Shown: positions 46,786 to 55,986, counted from the stretch's first letter. The stretch: DNA of 64,000 nucleotides from Microlunatus sagamiharensis (GCF_900105785.1 NZ_LT629799.1:1364001-1428000), one strand, 5' to 3'. Notes: generated from the letters alone by a model not told the origin. Program-made: numbers and translations.

Positions 46786-48990
46786 ATGACTCCTCCGACG
46801 CTGACCCCTGCCCGCCGGCCGCGCCACGTGCTGCGCGCCGGCGGTCTCTTCGTGCTCGTCAGCGTGGTCTGCGGCCTGCTGGTCACGGCCGCCGCGCTGC
46901 CCCTCGTGGGCGGTGCGGCCTGGGGCGCCAAGGAGGCGCGCGAGGGCATGGCCAGCCTGCCGCTGGAGTTCGACGCCCCGGCGCAGAGCCAGCGGACGCG
47001 CGTGCTCGACGCCGACGGCAAGGTCATCGCCTACTTCTACGACCAGAACCGCGACTACGTCACCCTCGACGACATCGCGCCGGTCATGCGCACCGCGCTC
47101 ATCTCGATCGAGGACCACCGCTTCTACGAGCACGGTCCGCTCGACGCCCAGGGCACGCTGCGCGCCTTCGTGACGAACCTCTTCGCCGGCGGCGTCACCC
47201 AGGGCGGGTCGACGCTGACCCAGCAGTACGTCAAGCAGGTCCAGGTCAACGCCGCCGCCCTCAAGGGCGACGAGTCCGGCGTCGAGGCCGCGACCGACAG
47301 CAGCTACCAGCGCAAGCTGCGCGAGCTGCGCTACGCGGTGTCGGTCGAGGACACCATGAGCAAGGACCAGATCCTCGAGCGCTACCTGAACATCGCCTAC
47401 TTCGGCGGGGGCGCGTACGGCATCGAGGCCGCCTCGGAGCACTACTTCGGCACGAGCGCCGCCAAGCTCACGCTCCCGCAGGCCGCGATGCTGGCCGGGC
47501 TGGTGCAGAACCCCAACGGCTACGACCCGGTCGCCCACCCCGACGCCGGCATCCAGCGCCGCAACGTCGTGCTCGACCGGATGGCCGAGCTCGGCACCGC
47601 GAGCCAGGCGGCGGTGACCAAGGCCAAGAAGTCGAAGTTCGACGCCAAGGCCGGCGACGACGTCGCCAGCGGCTGCCAGAGCACCGACTACCCCTTCATC
47701 TGCGACTACGTGAAGCGCACCGTCCTGACGATGCCGAGCCTCGGCAAGACGGAGAAGGCCCGCGAGCAGGCGCTGATGCGCGGCGGGCTCACCATCCGCA
47801 CCGCGATCGACCCGAGCACGCAGGACGCCGTCCAGAAGGCCGTCAGCGGCGCCGTCGGCGCCAAGGACCCGGTCATCGCCGCGATGGACATGATCGAGCC
47901 GGGCACGGGTCGCATCATCGCCATGGCGCAGAGCCGGCCGGTCATGGGCGCGAGCGCCAAGAAGGGCCAGACCTACTGGAACTACTCGGTCTCGCCCGAG
48001 ATGGGCGGTGCCCAGGGCTTCCAGGCCGGGTCGACGTTCAAGGCGTTCACCGCCGCCGCGGCGCTCGAGCAGGGCGTGCCGCTCTCGCAGCGCTACGACG
48101 CGAAGGCCCGGATGGACTTCTCCGGGGCGCGCTTCGACTCCTGCGAGGGCAACGTCCCGATCGTGGGCGAGTTCCCAGTCTCCAACTCCACGGGCGTCAA
48201 CGGCTCCATGGACATGTACCGCGCGGCCGACTTCAGCGTGAACACCTACTTCGTCCAGCTCGCCCTGGACGTCGGCATGTGCGACGTCACCAAGATGGCG
48301 GAGAAGCTGGGCGTGGAGTCCAACACCCCGGGACAGCCGATCAGCTCCTACGACTCGCTGCCGTCCTTCACCCTCGGCACCGCGGAGACCAACCCGCTGT
48401 CGGTGGCCAACGCCTACGCGACCTTCGCCTCGGGCGGCATCCACTGCGACCCGGTCATCGTGACCAAGGTGACCGACTCCTCGGGCAAGTCCCTGGAGGT
48501 GCCGGACGCGGGCTGCAAGCGCGTCATCTCCGAGGACGTGGCGAGCGCGATGGACTCGCTGCTCTCCAGCGTCGTCACGCGGGGGACCGGGGCGCGGGCC
48601 CGCACGGCCGACGGCCGCCCGCAGGCCGGCAAGACCGGCACCATCGACAGCAACGCGGCGGTCTGGTACGCGGGCTACACCCCGCAGGTCGCCGGTGCGG
48701 CGATGATCAGCATCGACAAGGAGCGGAAGACGCCGACGAGCCTCAAGGGCTACACCGTCCCGTCGACCAGCCTCTACCTCGAGGGCTCCGGCTCCGGCGA
48801 CGCCGGGCGGCGCATCTGGAAGCCGGCCATGGAGCAGTACCTCCAGGGCAAGCCGGCCGAGGCGTTCCCGAGCCCGCCGGCCGACCTCGTCCGCGGACCA
48901 TCGCCCTTCGGGCGCGGCCAGGGCACCGGCCAGGACGGCCGGGACGGCGAGTACGGCGCCGGGCAGCAGCCGGGTCCCGGCGGTCGCTGA
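46786..48990 (+). CDS. Class A penicillin-binding protein (transglycosylase/transpeptidase)
   Basis: 734 aa. A short basic N terminus and one membrane helix (about 15-38) lead to the GT51 domain: EDHRFYEHGPLDAQGT, GGSTLTQQYVKQ and RKLRELRYAVSVE. The transpeptidase domain has AGSTFKAF (SxxK Ser about residue 416), SVNT (SxN, about 484) and GKTGT (about 615). The C terminus is Gly/Pro-rich. It polymerises and crosslinks peptidoglycan outside the membrane. All active-site motifs are intact. Confidence 0.95.
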   Translation: MTPPTLTPARRPRHVLRAGGLFVLVSVVCGLLVTAAALPLVGGAAWGAKEAREGMASLPLEFDAPAQSQRTRVLDADGKVIAYFYDQNRDYVTLDDIAPVMRTALISIEDHRFYEHGPLDAQGTLRAFVTNLFAGGVTQGGSTLTQQYVKQVQVNAAALKGDESGVEAATDSSYQRKLRELRYAVSVEDTMSKDQILERYLNIAYFGGGAYGIEAASEHYFGTSAAKLTLPQAAMLAGLVQNPNGYDPVAHPDAGIQRRNVVLDRMAELGTASQAAVTKAKKSKFDAKAGDDVASGCQSTDYPFICDYVKRTVLTMPSLGKTEKAREQALMRGGLTIRTAIDPSTQDAVQKAVSGAVGAKDPVIAAMDMIEPGTGRIIAMAQSRPVMGASAKKGQTYWNYSVSPEMGGAQGFQAGSTFKAFTAAAALEQGVPLSQRYDAKARMDFSGARFDSCEGNVPIVGEFPVSNSTGVNGSMDMYRAADFSVNTYFVQLALDVGMCDVTKMAEKLGVESNTPGQPISSYDSLPSFTLGTAETNPLSVANAYATFASGGIHCDPVIVTKVTDSSGKSLEVPDAGCKRVISEDVASAMDSLLSSVVTRGTGARARTADGRPQAGKTGTIDSNAAVWYAGYTPQVAGAAMISIDKERKTPTSLKGYTVPSTSLYLEGSGSGDAGRRIWKPAMEQYLQGKPAEAFPSPPADLVRGPSPFGRGQGTGQDGRDGEYGAGQQPGPGGR

Positions 48991-49001
48991 GCAGGCTGCC
49001 C

Positions 49002-50108
49002 TCAGGCGTGGGCGGCTGACGCCCCGCTGAGGCTGCGGTAGAGGTCGAGGTGCCGCTCGGCCGCCGCGCGCCACGTGTAGCGGTGGGCCAGCCCGCCGCC
49101 ACCGGGCAGCGGGCCGTCCTCGACCGACGCCAGCAGGGCCTCGGCCATCTCACCGGGGTCGCTGCCGTAGCGCACGTGCTCGCCCAGCACCTCGCGCAGC
49201 ACCGGCAGCGGCCGGGCGACGACGGGCGCCCCGGCGGCCAGCGCCTCCAGGGCGGCGAGCCCGAAGCCCTCCTTGGTCGAGACGAAGCCGAAGGCCGCGC
49301 ACCCGGCCACGAGGCCGGGCAGCAGCGCATGGTCGACGGGCCCGAGCACCTGCACCTCGACGTCCAGCTCGGCCGCGCGCGCGTCGAAGGCCGCGCGGTA
49401 GGCGCGGTAGTCGAAGAGCGTCTCCCCGCCGGCGATGACGAGCGAGAGGTCCGGCAGCCGGTCGCGGACCAGGGCGTACGCCTCGAGCAGGTCGAGGGTG
49501 CCCTTGCGCGGCTCGATGCCCCCCACCGCCAGCACGTAGCGACCGAACCGGCGCCGCCAGGGCGCGACCGCGGCCGGGTCGCCCGCGGCCGCGGCGAAGC
49601 GAGAAGCCTCCACCCCGTTCGGGATCACCACGGGCGCCAGCCCCCAGCCCGCGCGGACCTCGGCGGCGACGGACTCCGAGACGCACACGTGCGCGTACGG
49701 GCGCACGACGGCCCGCTCGTGGCAGGCGACGAGCTCCGGCGTCGTGACGGTGTCGAGGTGGTGGATCGTGCGGACGCAGCGCGGGACGGCGTTGGCGCTG
49801 ATGCAGTCCTGCGCGTGGACGACGTCGTAGGCACCGCCGGCCTGCTCGTGCGCGGCGAGGGCGGCCCCGAGCACGGCGATGGAGCGCACGATGCGCTCGC
49901 CGACACCCTCACCCTCGAGATGAGGCAGAGGCACGACCTCGACGTGCACCTGAGGGTCCACCGGGCGGAAGAAGCCCCCGTCGCCGCCGCGGCCGAGGGT
50001 CCACACGGTCACGTCCACACCGAGCCCGGCGAGCGCCTCGGCCAGCGCGAGGGTGTGCACGACCCCGCCGCGCGGGCGGGTCGAGTAGGTGAGCAGGGCG
50101 ACCCTCAC
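49002..50108 (-). CDS. MSMEG_0565-type glycosyltransferase of the Nit1C cluster
   Basis: 368 aa GT4-type enzyme. LTYSTRPRGGVVHTLALAEAL at the N terminus, a VHAQDCISANA segment, VIPNGVE, VLAVGGIEPRKGTLDLLEAY, and STKEGFGLAALEALAAGAPVV at the donor site. A glycosyltransferase of the MSMEG_0565 family regularly accompanies the nitrilase/radical-SAM cluster in actinobacteria; its product is unknown. Its GTG overlaps the stop of the preceding nitrilase-like gene (GTGA). It is the last gene of the leftward cluster and converges on the penicillin-binding protein gene with 11 bp between stops. Confidence 0.88.
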   Translation of the reverse strand: MRVALLTYSTRPRGGVVHTLALAEALAGLGVDVTVWTLGRGGDGGFFRPVDPQVHVEVVPLPHLEGEGVGERIVRSIAVLGAALAAHEQAGGAYDVVHAQDCISANAVPRCVRTIHHLDTVTTPELVACHERAVVRPYAHVCVSESVAAEVRAGWGLAPVVIPNGVEASRFAAAAGDPAAVAPWRRRFGRYVLAVGGIEPRKGTLDLLEAYALVRDRLPDLSLVIAGGETLFDYRAYRAAFDARAAELDVEVQVLGPVDHALLPGLVAGCAAFGFVSTKEGFGLAALEALAAGAPVVARPLPVLREVLGEHVRYGSDPGEMAEALLASVEDGPLPGGGGLAHRYTWRAAAERHLDLYRSLSGASAAHA

Positions 50109-50977
50109 CGAACCGATTCCGCCCACGTCCGGGTGCGGCCGGCCGTCGCGTACGCCGCGGGCCGCCGCTCGACGAGGTGGTGCAGCACCCGGCGGGCCCG
50201 GGCGACCTCCGCGGCGACGTCGAGCTCGACGGCGGCGAGGCCGCCCTTGGTGCCGGTCCGGGCCAGCGTCCGGCCTCCCGGGCCGACGACCTTGGCCTGC
50301 CCGAGGAAGCGGAGGTCGCCGAGCACGCCGGTCTGGTTGGACGAGACCCACACGACCTGGTTCTCCGCGGCGCGGGCCGCGTCGTAGATGTCGAAGAGCC
50401 GCGCCTGCCGGTCGTCGGCCAGCCGCGCGGCGCGGTCGGTGACGCTGGCCGGCCAGGCCGAGAGGGCCGCGACGAGCTGGGCGCCGTCGAGCGCGAGCGT
50501 GCGGGCCGACTCGGGGAAGGTCTTGTCGTAGTCGACGAGCAGCCCCATCCGCCCGACCGGGGTGTCGAAGGCCGCGAAGCCGTCGCCGGCCGCGTACGCC
50601 GCCGACTCCCCGACCGGCTGGTGGACCTTGCGGTGCCGCCCGAGCACCCCGTCCCCGCTCACGCAGACCGCGGTGTTGTAGCGGCAGCCGTCGTCGAGCT
50701 CGCAGAAGCCGAAGCACACCACCATGGACCCGGCCAGCCGACGGACGTGCTGGACCGCCTCGTCGTCCAGCGCGAAGGCGGGGGGCAGGTCCTGGGTCCC
50801 GGCCTCCCGGCCCGGCTGCAGGTCGGGCACGTAGCCGCCGATCGTCGCCCCGGGCAGCACCAGCAGGTCGGTGCCGTCGCGCCGGGCCCCGGCGACCAGG
50901 GCCTCGAGCTTGGCCAGGGTCCGCGCGACGTCCCGGCCGAAGTGGCCGGCCACCGCGCCGACGCGCGTCGGAGCCAC
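50105..50977 (-). CDS. Nitrilase-superfamily paralogue lacking catalytic Cys and Glu
   Basis: 290 aa, collinear with the active-looking nitrilase at 52594-53520: DLLVLP, RYNTAV, RKVHQPVGE, YDKTFPE and ALSAWPASVTDRA all align. The Glu of the catalytic triad is Gly43 (LPGATIGGY) and the Cys is Asp149 (LLVDYDKTFPE), while Lys117 is kept. With two of the three catalytic residues gone it should not be a normal nitrilase; it may be a regulatory or structural partner of the active paralogue or have a new activity. The frame is open with normal codon use, so it is not simply decayed. Confidence 0.88.
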   Translation of the reverse strand: MAPTRVGAVAGHFGRDVARTLAKLEALVAGARRDGTDLLVLPGATIGGYVPDLQPGREAGTQDLPPAFALDDEAVQHVRRLAGSMVVCFGFCELDDGCRYNTAVCVSGDGVLGRHRKVHQPVGESAAYAAGDGFAAFDTPVGRMGLLVDYDKTFPESARTLALDGAQLVAALSAWPASVTDRAARLADDRQARLFDIYDAARAAENQVVWVSSNQTGVLGDLRFLGQAKVVGPGGRTLARTGTKGGLAAVELDVAAEVARARRVLHHLVERRPAAYATAGRTRTWAESVR

Positions 50978-50994
50978 GCGGCCTCAGGCCCGCG

Positions 50995-52311
50995 TCACGA
51001 GGTGAGCCGGAGGTGGCGCTGGGGGCGGGTGCCGGCGGCGGCCCGCGCCACCACGTGGTCGACCACGTGCTCGGCGTCGCGGGTGAGCCCGGCGAAGCGG
51101 CCGGAGCCCCAGGTGTGCAGCCACGGCAGCCCGAGGAAGTGCAGCCCCTCGACCGCAGTCACGCCGCGGTGGTGGCCGACCGCGCCGCGCCCGTCGAAGA
51201 CCGGGACCCGCACCCAGCCGAAGTCGCTGGTGAAGCCGGTGGCCCAGACGACGGACGTGATCCCCGCGGCGCGGAGGTCGAGCGCGTCCGGCTCGGTCGG
51301 CGGTCGCCAGACGGGGACGTAGCGGGGCTCGGTGGGTGCCTCGACGCCGGTGGCGCCGACGTGCCGGTCGATCGCGTCCTTGATGCTCTCCGCGACCTGG
51401 TCGGCGTGGTCCAGCGACGCCTCGAGCGTCGGAGCGAAGCCGAGGTGGGACCCGTCCACGCCGACAAGACGGCCGTAGAGCGCCATGCCCTCCAGCGCGA
51501 AGCGCCGCAGGTCGATGTCGTGGCCGCCGTCGCGCCCCGTCATGTAGTGGTTCGTCTTCGCGCGCGCGCGCAGCCCGCCCGGGGTGTCCTCCACCGCGAC
51601 GTCGTAGAGGCCCATCTCCTCGAGCCAGTCGATGCAGTCGCGGCCCCGGTAGCGCCGCGCGCAACGCGGCGCGGAGCCCACGACGAGGTGGACCTGGCGC
51701 CCGGCGAGGTGCAGGTCCTCCGCGATCTGCGCGCCGGACTGGCCGGTGCCGACCACGAGCACCGCACCGTCGGGGAGGAGCTCGGGGCTCTTGTACGCCG
51801 CCGAGTGCACCTGCACCAGGTCGTCGGGCAGCCGCTCGGCCAGGCGGGGGACCCGGGGCCGGTGGTAGCCGCCGACGGCGACGACCACCTGCTCGGCGTG
51901 CAGCACCGAGCGGCCGTCGGGGGAGTCGAGGTCGAGGACGAACCCGCCCCCGGCGCCCTGGCGCAGCTCGACCACCGTGGTCTGCTCGCGCAGCGGCGGC
52001 CGGGTGCGCCGCACGTACTCGGCGAGGTAGGCGACCGTCTGCTCACGGGTCATGAAGCCGTACGGGTCGTCGCCGGGGTAGGGGTAGCCGGGCAGGCGGC
52101 ACTGCACGTTGGGCGTGACGAGGGTGAAGGAGTCCCAGCGCCGGTCCTGCCAGTCGTGGCCGGCGGTCGCGCGCTCGAGCACCACGTGCTCGACGCCGGC
52201 CCGCGCGAGGAACCAGCTCGCGCTGAGCCCCGCCTGCCCGCCGCCGACGACCGCGACCTCGACGTGCTCCACGGAAGTCGCCGCGTCGGTCGGAGGGTCG
52301 GTCGCGGTCAC
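50995..52311 (-). CDS. MSMEG_0569-type flavin-dependent oxidoreductase
   Basis: 438 aa from GTG 52311, which overlaps the upstream stop (GTGA). FAD motif VAVVGGGQAGLSASWFLARAG near residue 16, the NADPH motif VLVVGTGQSGAQIAEDL in the middle, and VVWATGFTSDFGWV near the C terminus place it with flavin monooxygenase-like enzymes. The MSMEG_0569 family occurs with the nitrilase in this cluster and probably oxidises the nitrogen compound or its conjugate; the reaction is not known to me. The following nitrilase-like gene starts 17 bp on. Confidence 0.9.
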   Translation of the reverse strand: MTATDPPTDAATSVEHVEVAVVGGGQAGLSASWFLARAGVEHVVLERATAGHDWQDRRWDSFTLVTPNVQCRLPGYPYPGDDPYGFMTREQTVAYLAEYVRRTRPPLREQTTVVELRQGAGGGFVLDLDSPDGRSVLHAEQVVVAVGGYHRPRVPRLAERLPDDLVQVHSAAYKSPELLPDGAVLVVGTGQSGAQIAEDLHLAGRQVHLVVGSAPRCARRYRGRDCIDWLEEMGLYDVAVEDTPGGLRARAKTNHYMTGRDGGHDIDLRRFALEGMALYGRLVGVDGSHLGFAPTLEASLDHADQVAESIKDAIDRHVGATGVEAPTEPRYVPVWRPPTEPDALDLRAAGITSVVWATGFTSDFGWVRVPVFDGRGAVGHHRGVTAVEGLHFLGLPWLHTWGSGRFAGLTRDAEHVVDHVVARAAAGTRPQRHLRLTS

Positions 52312-52601
52312 GGGGCCACCGCCGGCGGGTCCATCGACTCGACCGTGACGAGCCCGTCGGGCTGCTCCTCGGCGACCACGTGGATCGTCGCGAGCGACGC
52401 GCGGGCCGCGGTGCAGGGCCGTCCCCACCGGGCGCGGACCCGTTCGCTGGCCTCGGTGAGCGCGGCCTCGGCCCGGCCGACGAAGTCGTCGACCCCGTAG
52501 GAGCGGCCGACCTCGAGGTGGTCGTGGACCACCAGCGAGGGCGAGTAGGTCTGCAGCCGTCGCCCGTCGGGCCAGACGGTGGTGAAGGTGAGCTCAGGCA
52601 T
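52308..52601 (-). CDS. MSMEG_0570-type small nitrogen-starvation protein
   Basis: 97 aa. PELTFTTVWPDGRRLQTYSP opens the protein, DHLEVGRSYGVDDFV follows and the C terminus reads VVAEEQPDGLVTVESMDPP. The MSMEG_0570 family is short, soluble and of unknown function, and is always seen in the Nit1C cluster. It overlaps the nitrilase stop by 8 bp and the flavoprotein start by 4 bp, so translation of all three is coupled. Confidence 0.85.
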   Translation of the reverse strand: MPELTFTTVWPDGRRLQTYSPSLVVHDHLEVGRSYGVDDFVGRAEAALTEASERVRARWGRPCTAARASLATIHVVAEEQPDGLVTVESMDPPAVAP

Positions 52602-53520
52602 ACGCGGGCTCCGGACGCTCGGCGGGGTAGTCGGGCAGGACGGCGTCGAGCCGGTACGCCGACGGGCGGCGGTCACGCAGCGCGTACATGCCCTGGCGCA
52701 CGGCGGCGAGCTCGGCGTGGACGTCGAGCGTCACCGTGGCGAGCCCGCCGGCGACCCCGGTCTCGGCGCGGACGTCGCCGCCGGGCCCGACGACCTTGGC
52801 GTTGCCGACGAAGCGCAGCGAGCCGAAGGTGCCGGTCTGGTTGGACGCCGCCCAGACGACCTGGTTGTCGAGCGCGCGGGCGGCGTCGTAGAGGTCGAAG
52901 CGCTTCTTCCAGCGGTCGTCCTCGATCCGGTCGGCCGCGGCCGTGCGCGCCGTCGGCCAGGCCGACAGCGCGGCGATGATCTCCGCGCCGTCGAGGGCCA
53001 GGGTGCGCGACGCCTCGGGGAAGGCCTTGTCGTAGCAGATCAGCATCCCGATCCGCCCGACCGGTGAGTCGAAGGCCTCGAAGCGCGAGGCGGCTGAGTA
53101 GCTCAGGTTCTCCCCGAGGGGCTGGTGCACCTTGCGGTGCGCGGCCAGGACGCCGTCGCCGGTGAGGGCGACCGCGGTGTTGTAGCGGACCTCCGCGCCG
53201 CCCTCCTCCGCCCGCTCGCACAGGCCGAGCAGCACGGTCATGTCGCCGGCCATCGCCGCGACCCGGGCGAGCTCCGGGCCGTCGAGCGCGAACGCCGGGG
53301 GCAGGTTCCGTCGGCGGCGGGCGAGGGTCTCCTCGTCGTCGTGGACGCTGCCCAGGCTCGGCAGGTAGCCGCCCAGGCACGCCTCGGGCAGCACGAGCAG
53401 GTCGGTGCCGCGCTCGCGGGCCGTGGCGATCGTGCGGGCGATGGTGCCGTAGGCCGCGTCGAGGTCGCGGCCGAACTCGTCGGCGACGACGGTGATCGTG
53501 GTCTGGTCGGTGGGGCTCAT
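52594..53520 (-). CDS. nitC: Nit1C-cluster nitrilase (NitC-like)
   Basis: 308 aa with ATG at 53520, overlapping the upstream stop by 4 bp. The catalytic triad is complete: Glu46 in LLVLPEACLGGY, Lys130 in HRKVHQPLGEN, and Cys162 in MLICYDKAFPEAS. Members of this family (Sll0784 type) hydrolyse nitriles, and the cluster has been linked to the use of cyanide as nitrogen source. It lies centrally in an eight-gene leftward unit. A catalytically dead-looking paralogue lies two genes downstream. Confidence 0.92.
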   Translation of the reverse strand: MSPTDQTTITVVADEFGRDLDAAYGTIARTIATARERGTDLLVLPEACLGGYLPSLGSVHDDEETLARRRRNLPPAFALDGPELARVAAMAGDMTVLLGLCERAEEGGAEVRYNTAVALTGDGVLAAHRKVHQPLGENLSYSAASRFEAFDSPVGRIGMLICYDKAFPEASRTLALDGAEIIAALSAWPTARTAAADRIEDDRWKKRFDLYDAARALDNQVVWAASNQTGTFGSLRFVGNAKVVGPGGDVRAETGVAGGLATVTLDVHAELAAVRQGMYALRDRRPSAYRLDAVLPDYPAERPEPAYA

Positions 53521-54929
53521 GCGCGTCCTAGTCCGGTGACGGTGGTGAGGGCGGGGGTGGTGCGGCCGTCCGGCCAATGCAGCCGAACGCCCGCGCCGGT
53601 GGTGAGCTCGCCGCAGGCGCGGCTGGTCGCGGGACCAGCGGGTGCGGGTTCGCGGCCCGGCTCGTCGGCGGTGACCATGGCGAAGCCGGGGAAGCAGGTC
53701 AGCCAGTCGCCGGTGGTCGCCCCGGCGGGCGTGGGGACGGCGTCGACGTCGAGCACGGCGCCGCAGCCGCTGGCCTCGGCGAGCATCCCGAGCGTGCCGA
53801 CGAGCCCGGCCATGCTGACGTCCTTGGCCGCGGCGGGCGCGCTGCGGGCCACGAACGAGCCCAGGGCCTGCAGGTCCTCGGTGGTCCGCCCGCTCGTGGA
53901 GTCCCACTGGGCGCCGGAGTAGCCGGGGCGCCACCCGCCGCCGAGGTCGGCCGTCACCGTGACGGCGTGGCCCGGCCGGCCGCCCCCGCCGGGGACGGGA
54001 CGCGGCGTCCGGCCCAGCGCGGTGACCGAGAGCGAGCCGGGCACCCCGAGCTGGGTGTGCCCGCCGACGACGGGCACGTCCCAGGCCGCCGCCGCGGCGG
54101 CGACGCCGCGGACGACGCGGCTGGCGAAGCTGGCGTCGCGGGCCCCGACCGCGTCGAGGAGGGCGACGGGCTCGGCGCCGGTGGCGGCCAGGTCGTTGAG
54201 GTTGACCAGGACCGCGCACCAGCCGGCCCAGGTCGGGTCGCGCTCGACCATCGACGGCAGGATCGCGTCGGTCGCCGCGACCAGGTCGGAGCCCGGGACG
54301 GGAGCGGCGTCGTCGCCGAGGAAGCCGCGCCCGCCGAGGCCGGCCGGTCCGCCGGCGAAGGGTGCGAGCAGCGGTCCGAGCGGCGCCTTGGTGCGTGCCG
54401 CCAGCCGGGCGACCCGGTCGACGGGCCAGGTCATGGCGACGTGCGGACGCCCGTACGCGACCTCGTCGCCGATCTCCTCCCACCCGAGCCGTCGGAACAG
54501 GGGCGCGTTCGGTCGCTGGACGTGGGCGTCGAACCGGAGGGCGCCGAGCCGCTCGGCGTGCGCGCAGGCCGCCCGGACGAGGGCCGCGCCGACGCCGGCG
54601 CCGTGGCCGCGCGCCGGGCGGGCGACGGCCAGCCGGCTCCCGACCCACCAGCCCAGGTCGCGGTCGCCCGTGGCGGGCGCGAGGCGGACGGTGCCGGTCA
54701 CCACGCCGGCCGGGTCGCGGGCCACGAGCGTGAGCGCGCGGGGGTCGTCGTCGGTGTCGTCCCGGTCGGACCCGGCGAACAGGCCCTGCTCGAGCACGAA
54801 CGTCGCGTGGCGCAGCCGGCGCGCCGCGTCGAGGTCGGCCCGGTCCTCGGCCACGCCGACCGTGGTGGCGGCCGACGCCGGGGAGCCCGTGGCTCCCCGG
54901 GTCAGGACCTCGACGTCGAAGAGCGCCAC
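53517..54929 (-). CDS. GNAT acetyltransferase fused to AIR synthase-related domain (MSMEG_0567)
   Basis: 470 aa. Residues about 25-175 form a GNAT domain: LEQGLFAG, ARDPAGVVTGTVRLAPATG and the CoA loop VARPARGHGAGVGAALVRAACAHAE. Residues about 190-460 are AIR synthase (PurM)-related, with GDDAAPVPGSDLVAATDAI, VNLNDLAATGAEPVALLD and KDVSMAGLVGTLGMLAEASGC. In cyanobacteria the two parts are separate genes (sll0786 and sll0787); here they are one chain. Such fusion implies that acetyl transfer and ATP-dependent activation act on one substrate. The GTG start is 1 bp after the radical SAM stop. Confidence 0.9.
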   Translation of the reverse strand: MALFDVEVLTRGATGSPASAATTVGVAEDRADLDAARRLRHATFVLEQGLFAGSDRDDTDDDPRALTLVARDPAGVVTGTVRLAPATGDRDLGWWVGSRLAVARPARGHGAGVGAALVRAACAHAERLGALRFDAHVQRPNAPLFRRLGWEEIGDEVAYGRPHVAMTWPVDRVARLAARTKAPLGPLLAPFAGGPAGLGGRGFLGDDAAPVPGSDLVAATDAILPSMVERDPTWAGWCAVLVNLNDLAATGAEPVALLDAVGARDASFASRVVRGVAAAAAAWDVPVVGGHTQLGVPGSLSVTALGRTPRPVPGGGGRPGHAVTVTADLGGGWRPGYSGAQWDSTSGRTTEDLQALGSFVARSAPAAAKDVSMAGLVGTLGMLAEASGCGAVLDVDAVPTPAGATTGDWLTCFPGFAMVTADEPGREPAPAGPATSRACGELTTGAGVRLHWPDGRTTPALTTVTGLGRA

Positions 54930-54930
54930 C

Positions 54931-55986
54931 TCAGGCGCCCTGCTGCTTCAGCGTGCTGCACGCCCCGCAGGCTGCGCAGCCCGCGCGCTGCCCGTCGGAG
55001 GTCATGCCGGCCGCCACCAGGTCGGCGGCCACCCGCCGGGTCACGTCCTCGAGGACGGCCGGGTCGGGTGCCGTGGCACCGTCGGCCTGCGCGAGCGTCC
55101 CGGCCAGGGGCCGGAACGGCACGACGAAGGGGTACACGCCCATCGCGATCAGCGCGCGGGCCCCCTCCACGAGCTCGTCGGGGTCCTCGCCCAGGCCCAC
55201 GAGCAGGTAGGTCGACACCTGGTTGCGCCCGAAGACGCGGACGGCCTCGGCCCAGGCCGCGCGGTACTCGTCCAGGGCGACGCGGGACTTGCCCGGCATC
55301 CACCGGCGCCGGACGTCCTCGTCGAGCGACTCGACGTGGATGCCGATGGCGTCGGCGCCCGCCTCGCGGAGCTCGGTGATCGTGGCGAGGTCGCCGGGCG
55401 GCTCGCACTGGACCTGGACAGGCAGGTCGGGCACGCGGGCCTTGACCGCCCGCACGCACCGGGCCAGGTGGGTGGCGCCCCGGTCGCGCCCGGCCGAGGT
55501 GCCGGTCGTCATGACCATCTGGCGCACCCCGTCGAGCCGGACGGCCGCCTCGGCGACGTCGGCCAGGTCGTACGGCCGCTTGACCGCGACCGTCGACCCC
55601 GCCGTGAGGGAGGCCTCGATCGCGCAGAACCGGCAGCGCTCGGCCTCGTCGTAGCGCACGCACGTCTGGACGACCGTCGTGGCCAGCACGTCACGCCCGT
55701 GCAGGCGGGCGAGCATCTCGTACGAGGTCCCCTCCGCCGTGCGCAGGTCGTAGAAGCGCGGGCGGCGCACCGGCTCCACGGCGACGTCCTCGACCACGAC
55801 GCCGTCGCGCAGCAGCGTGTCGCCCTCCAGCCAGTAGGGGCTGGCGTCGTTCAGGGGGACGGCGACGCTGCGGCCGTCCAGGACCAGGTGCCCGTCGTCG
55901 CTCGGCCCCGCGCCGGCGCGCCGGCTGACCGGGGCCCGGCCGCGGATGCCGAGGATGGCGAGGTCCACCCGCGTGGTGGTCGTCAT
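54931..55986 (-). CDS. MSMEG_0568-type radical SAM protein
   Basis: 351 aa. The SAM-cluster cysteines are C109, C118 and C121 (CVRYDEAERCRFC), a C-x8-C-x2-C spacing in place of the usual C-x3-C-x2-C. TTGTSAGRDRGA, VQCEPPGDL and VESLDEDVRRRWMPGK follow as in biotin synthase-like barrels. The C terminus has a second group C337-x2-C340-x2-C343 that could bind an auxiliary cluster. The family belongs to the Nit1C cluster; its reaction is not established to my knowledge. ATG at 55986, 25 bp from the upstream gene. Confidence 0.9.
   Translation of the reverse strand: MTTTTRVDLAILGIRGRAPVSRRAGAGPSDDGHLVLDGRSVAVPLNDASPYWLEGDTLLRDGVVVEDVAVEPVRRPRFYDLRTAEGTSYEMLARLHGRDVLATTVVQTCVRYDEAERCRFCAIEASLTAGSTVAVKRPYDLADVAEAAVRLDGVRQMVMTTGTSAGRDRGATHLARCVRAVKARVPDLPVQVQCEPPGDLATITELREAGADAIGIHVESLDEDVRRRWMPGKSRVALDEYRAAWAEAVRVFGRNQVSTYLLVGLGEDPDELVEGARALIAMGVYPFVVPFRPLAGTLAQADGATAPDPAVLEDVTRRVAADLVAAGMTSDGQRAGCAACGACSTLKQQGA

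Noticed and set aside
46263-49019. Plus-strand 918-aa frame overlapping the penicillin-binding protein
   Set aside because: Different frame of the same DNA; the PBP frame has all transglycosylase and transpeptidase motifs.
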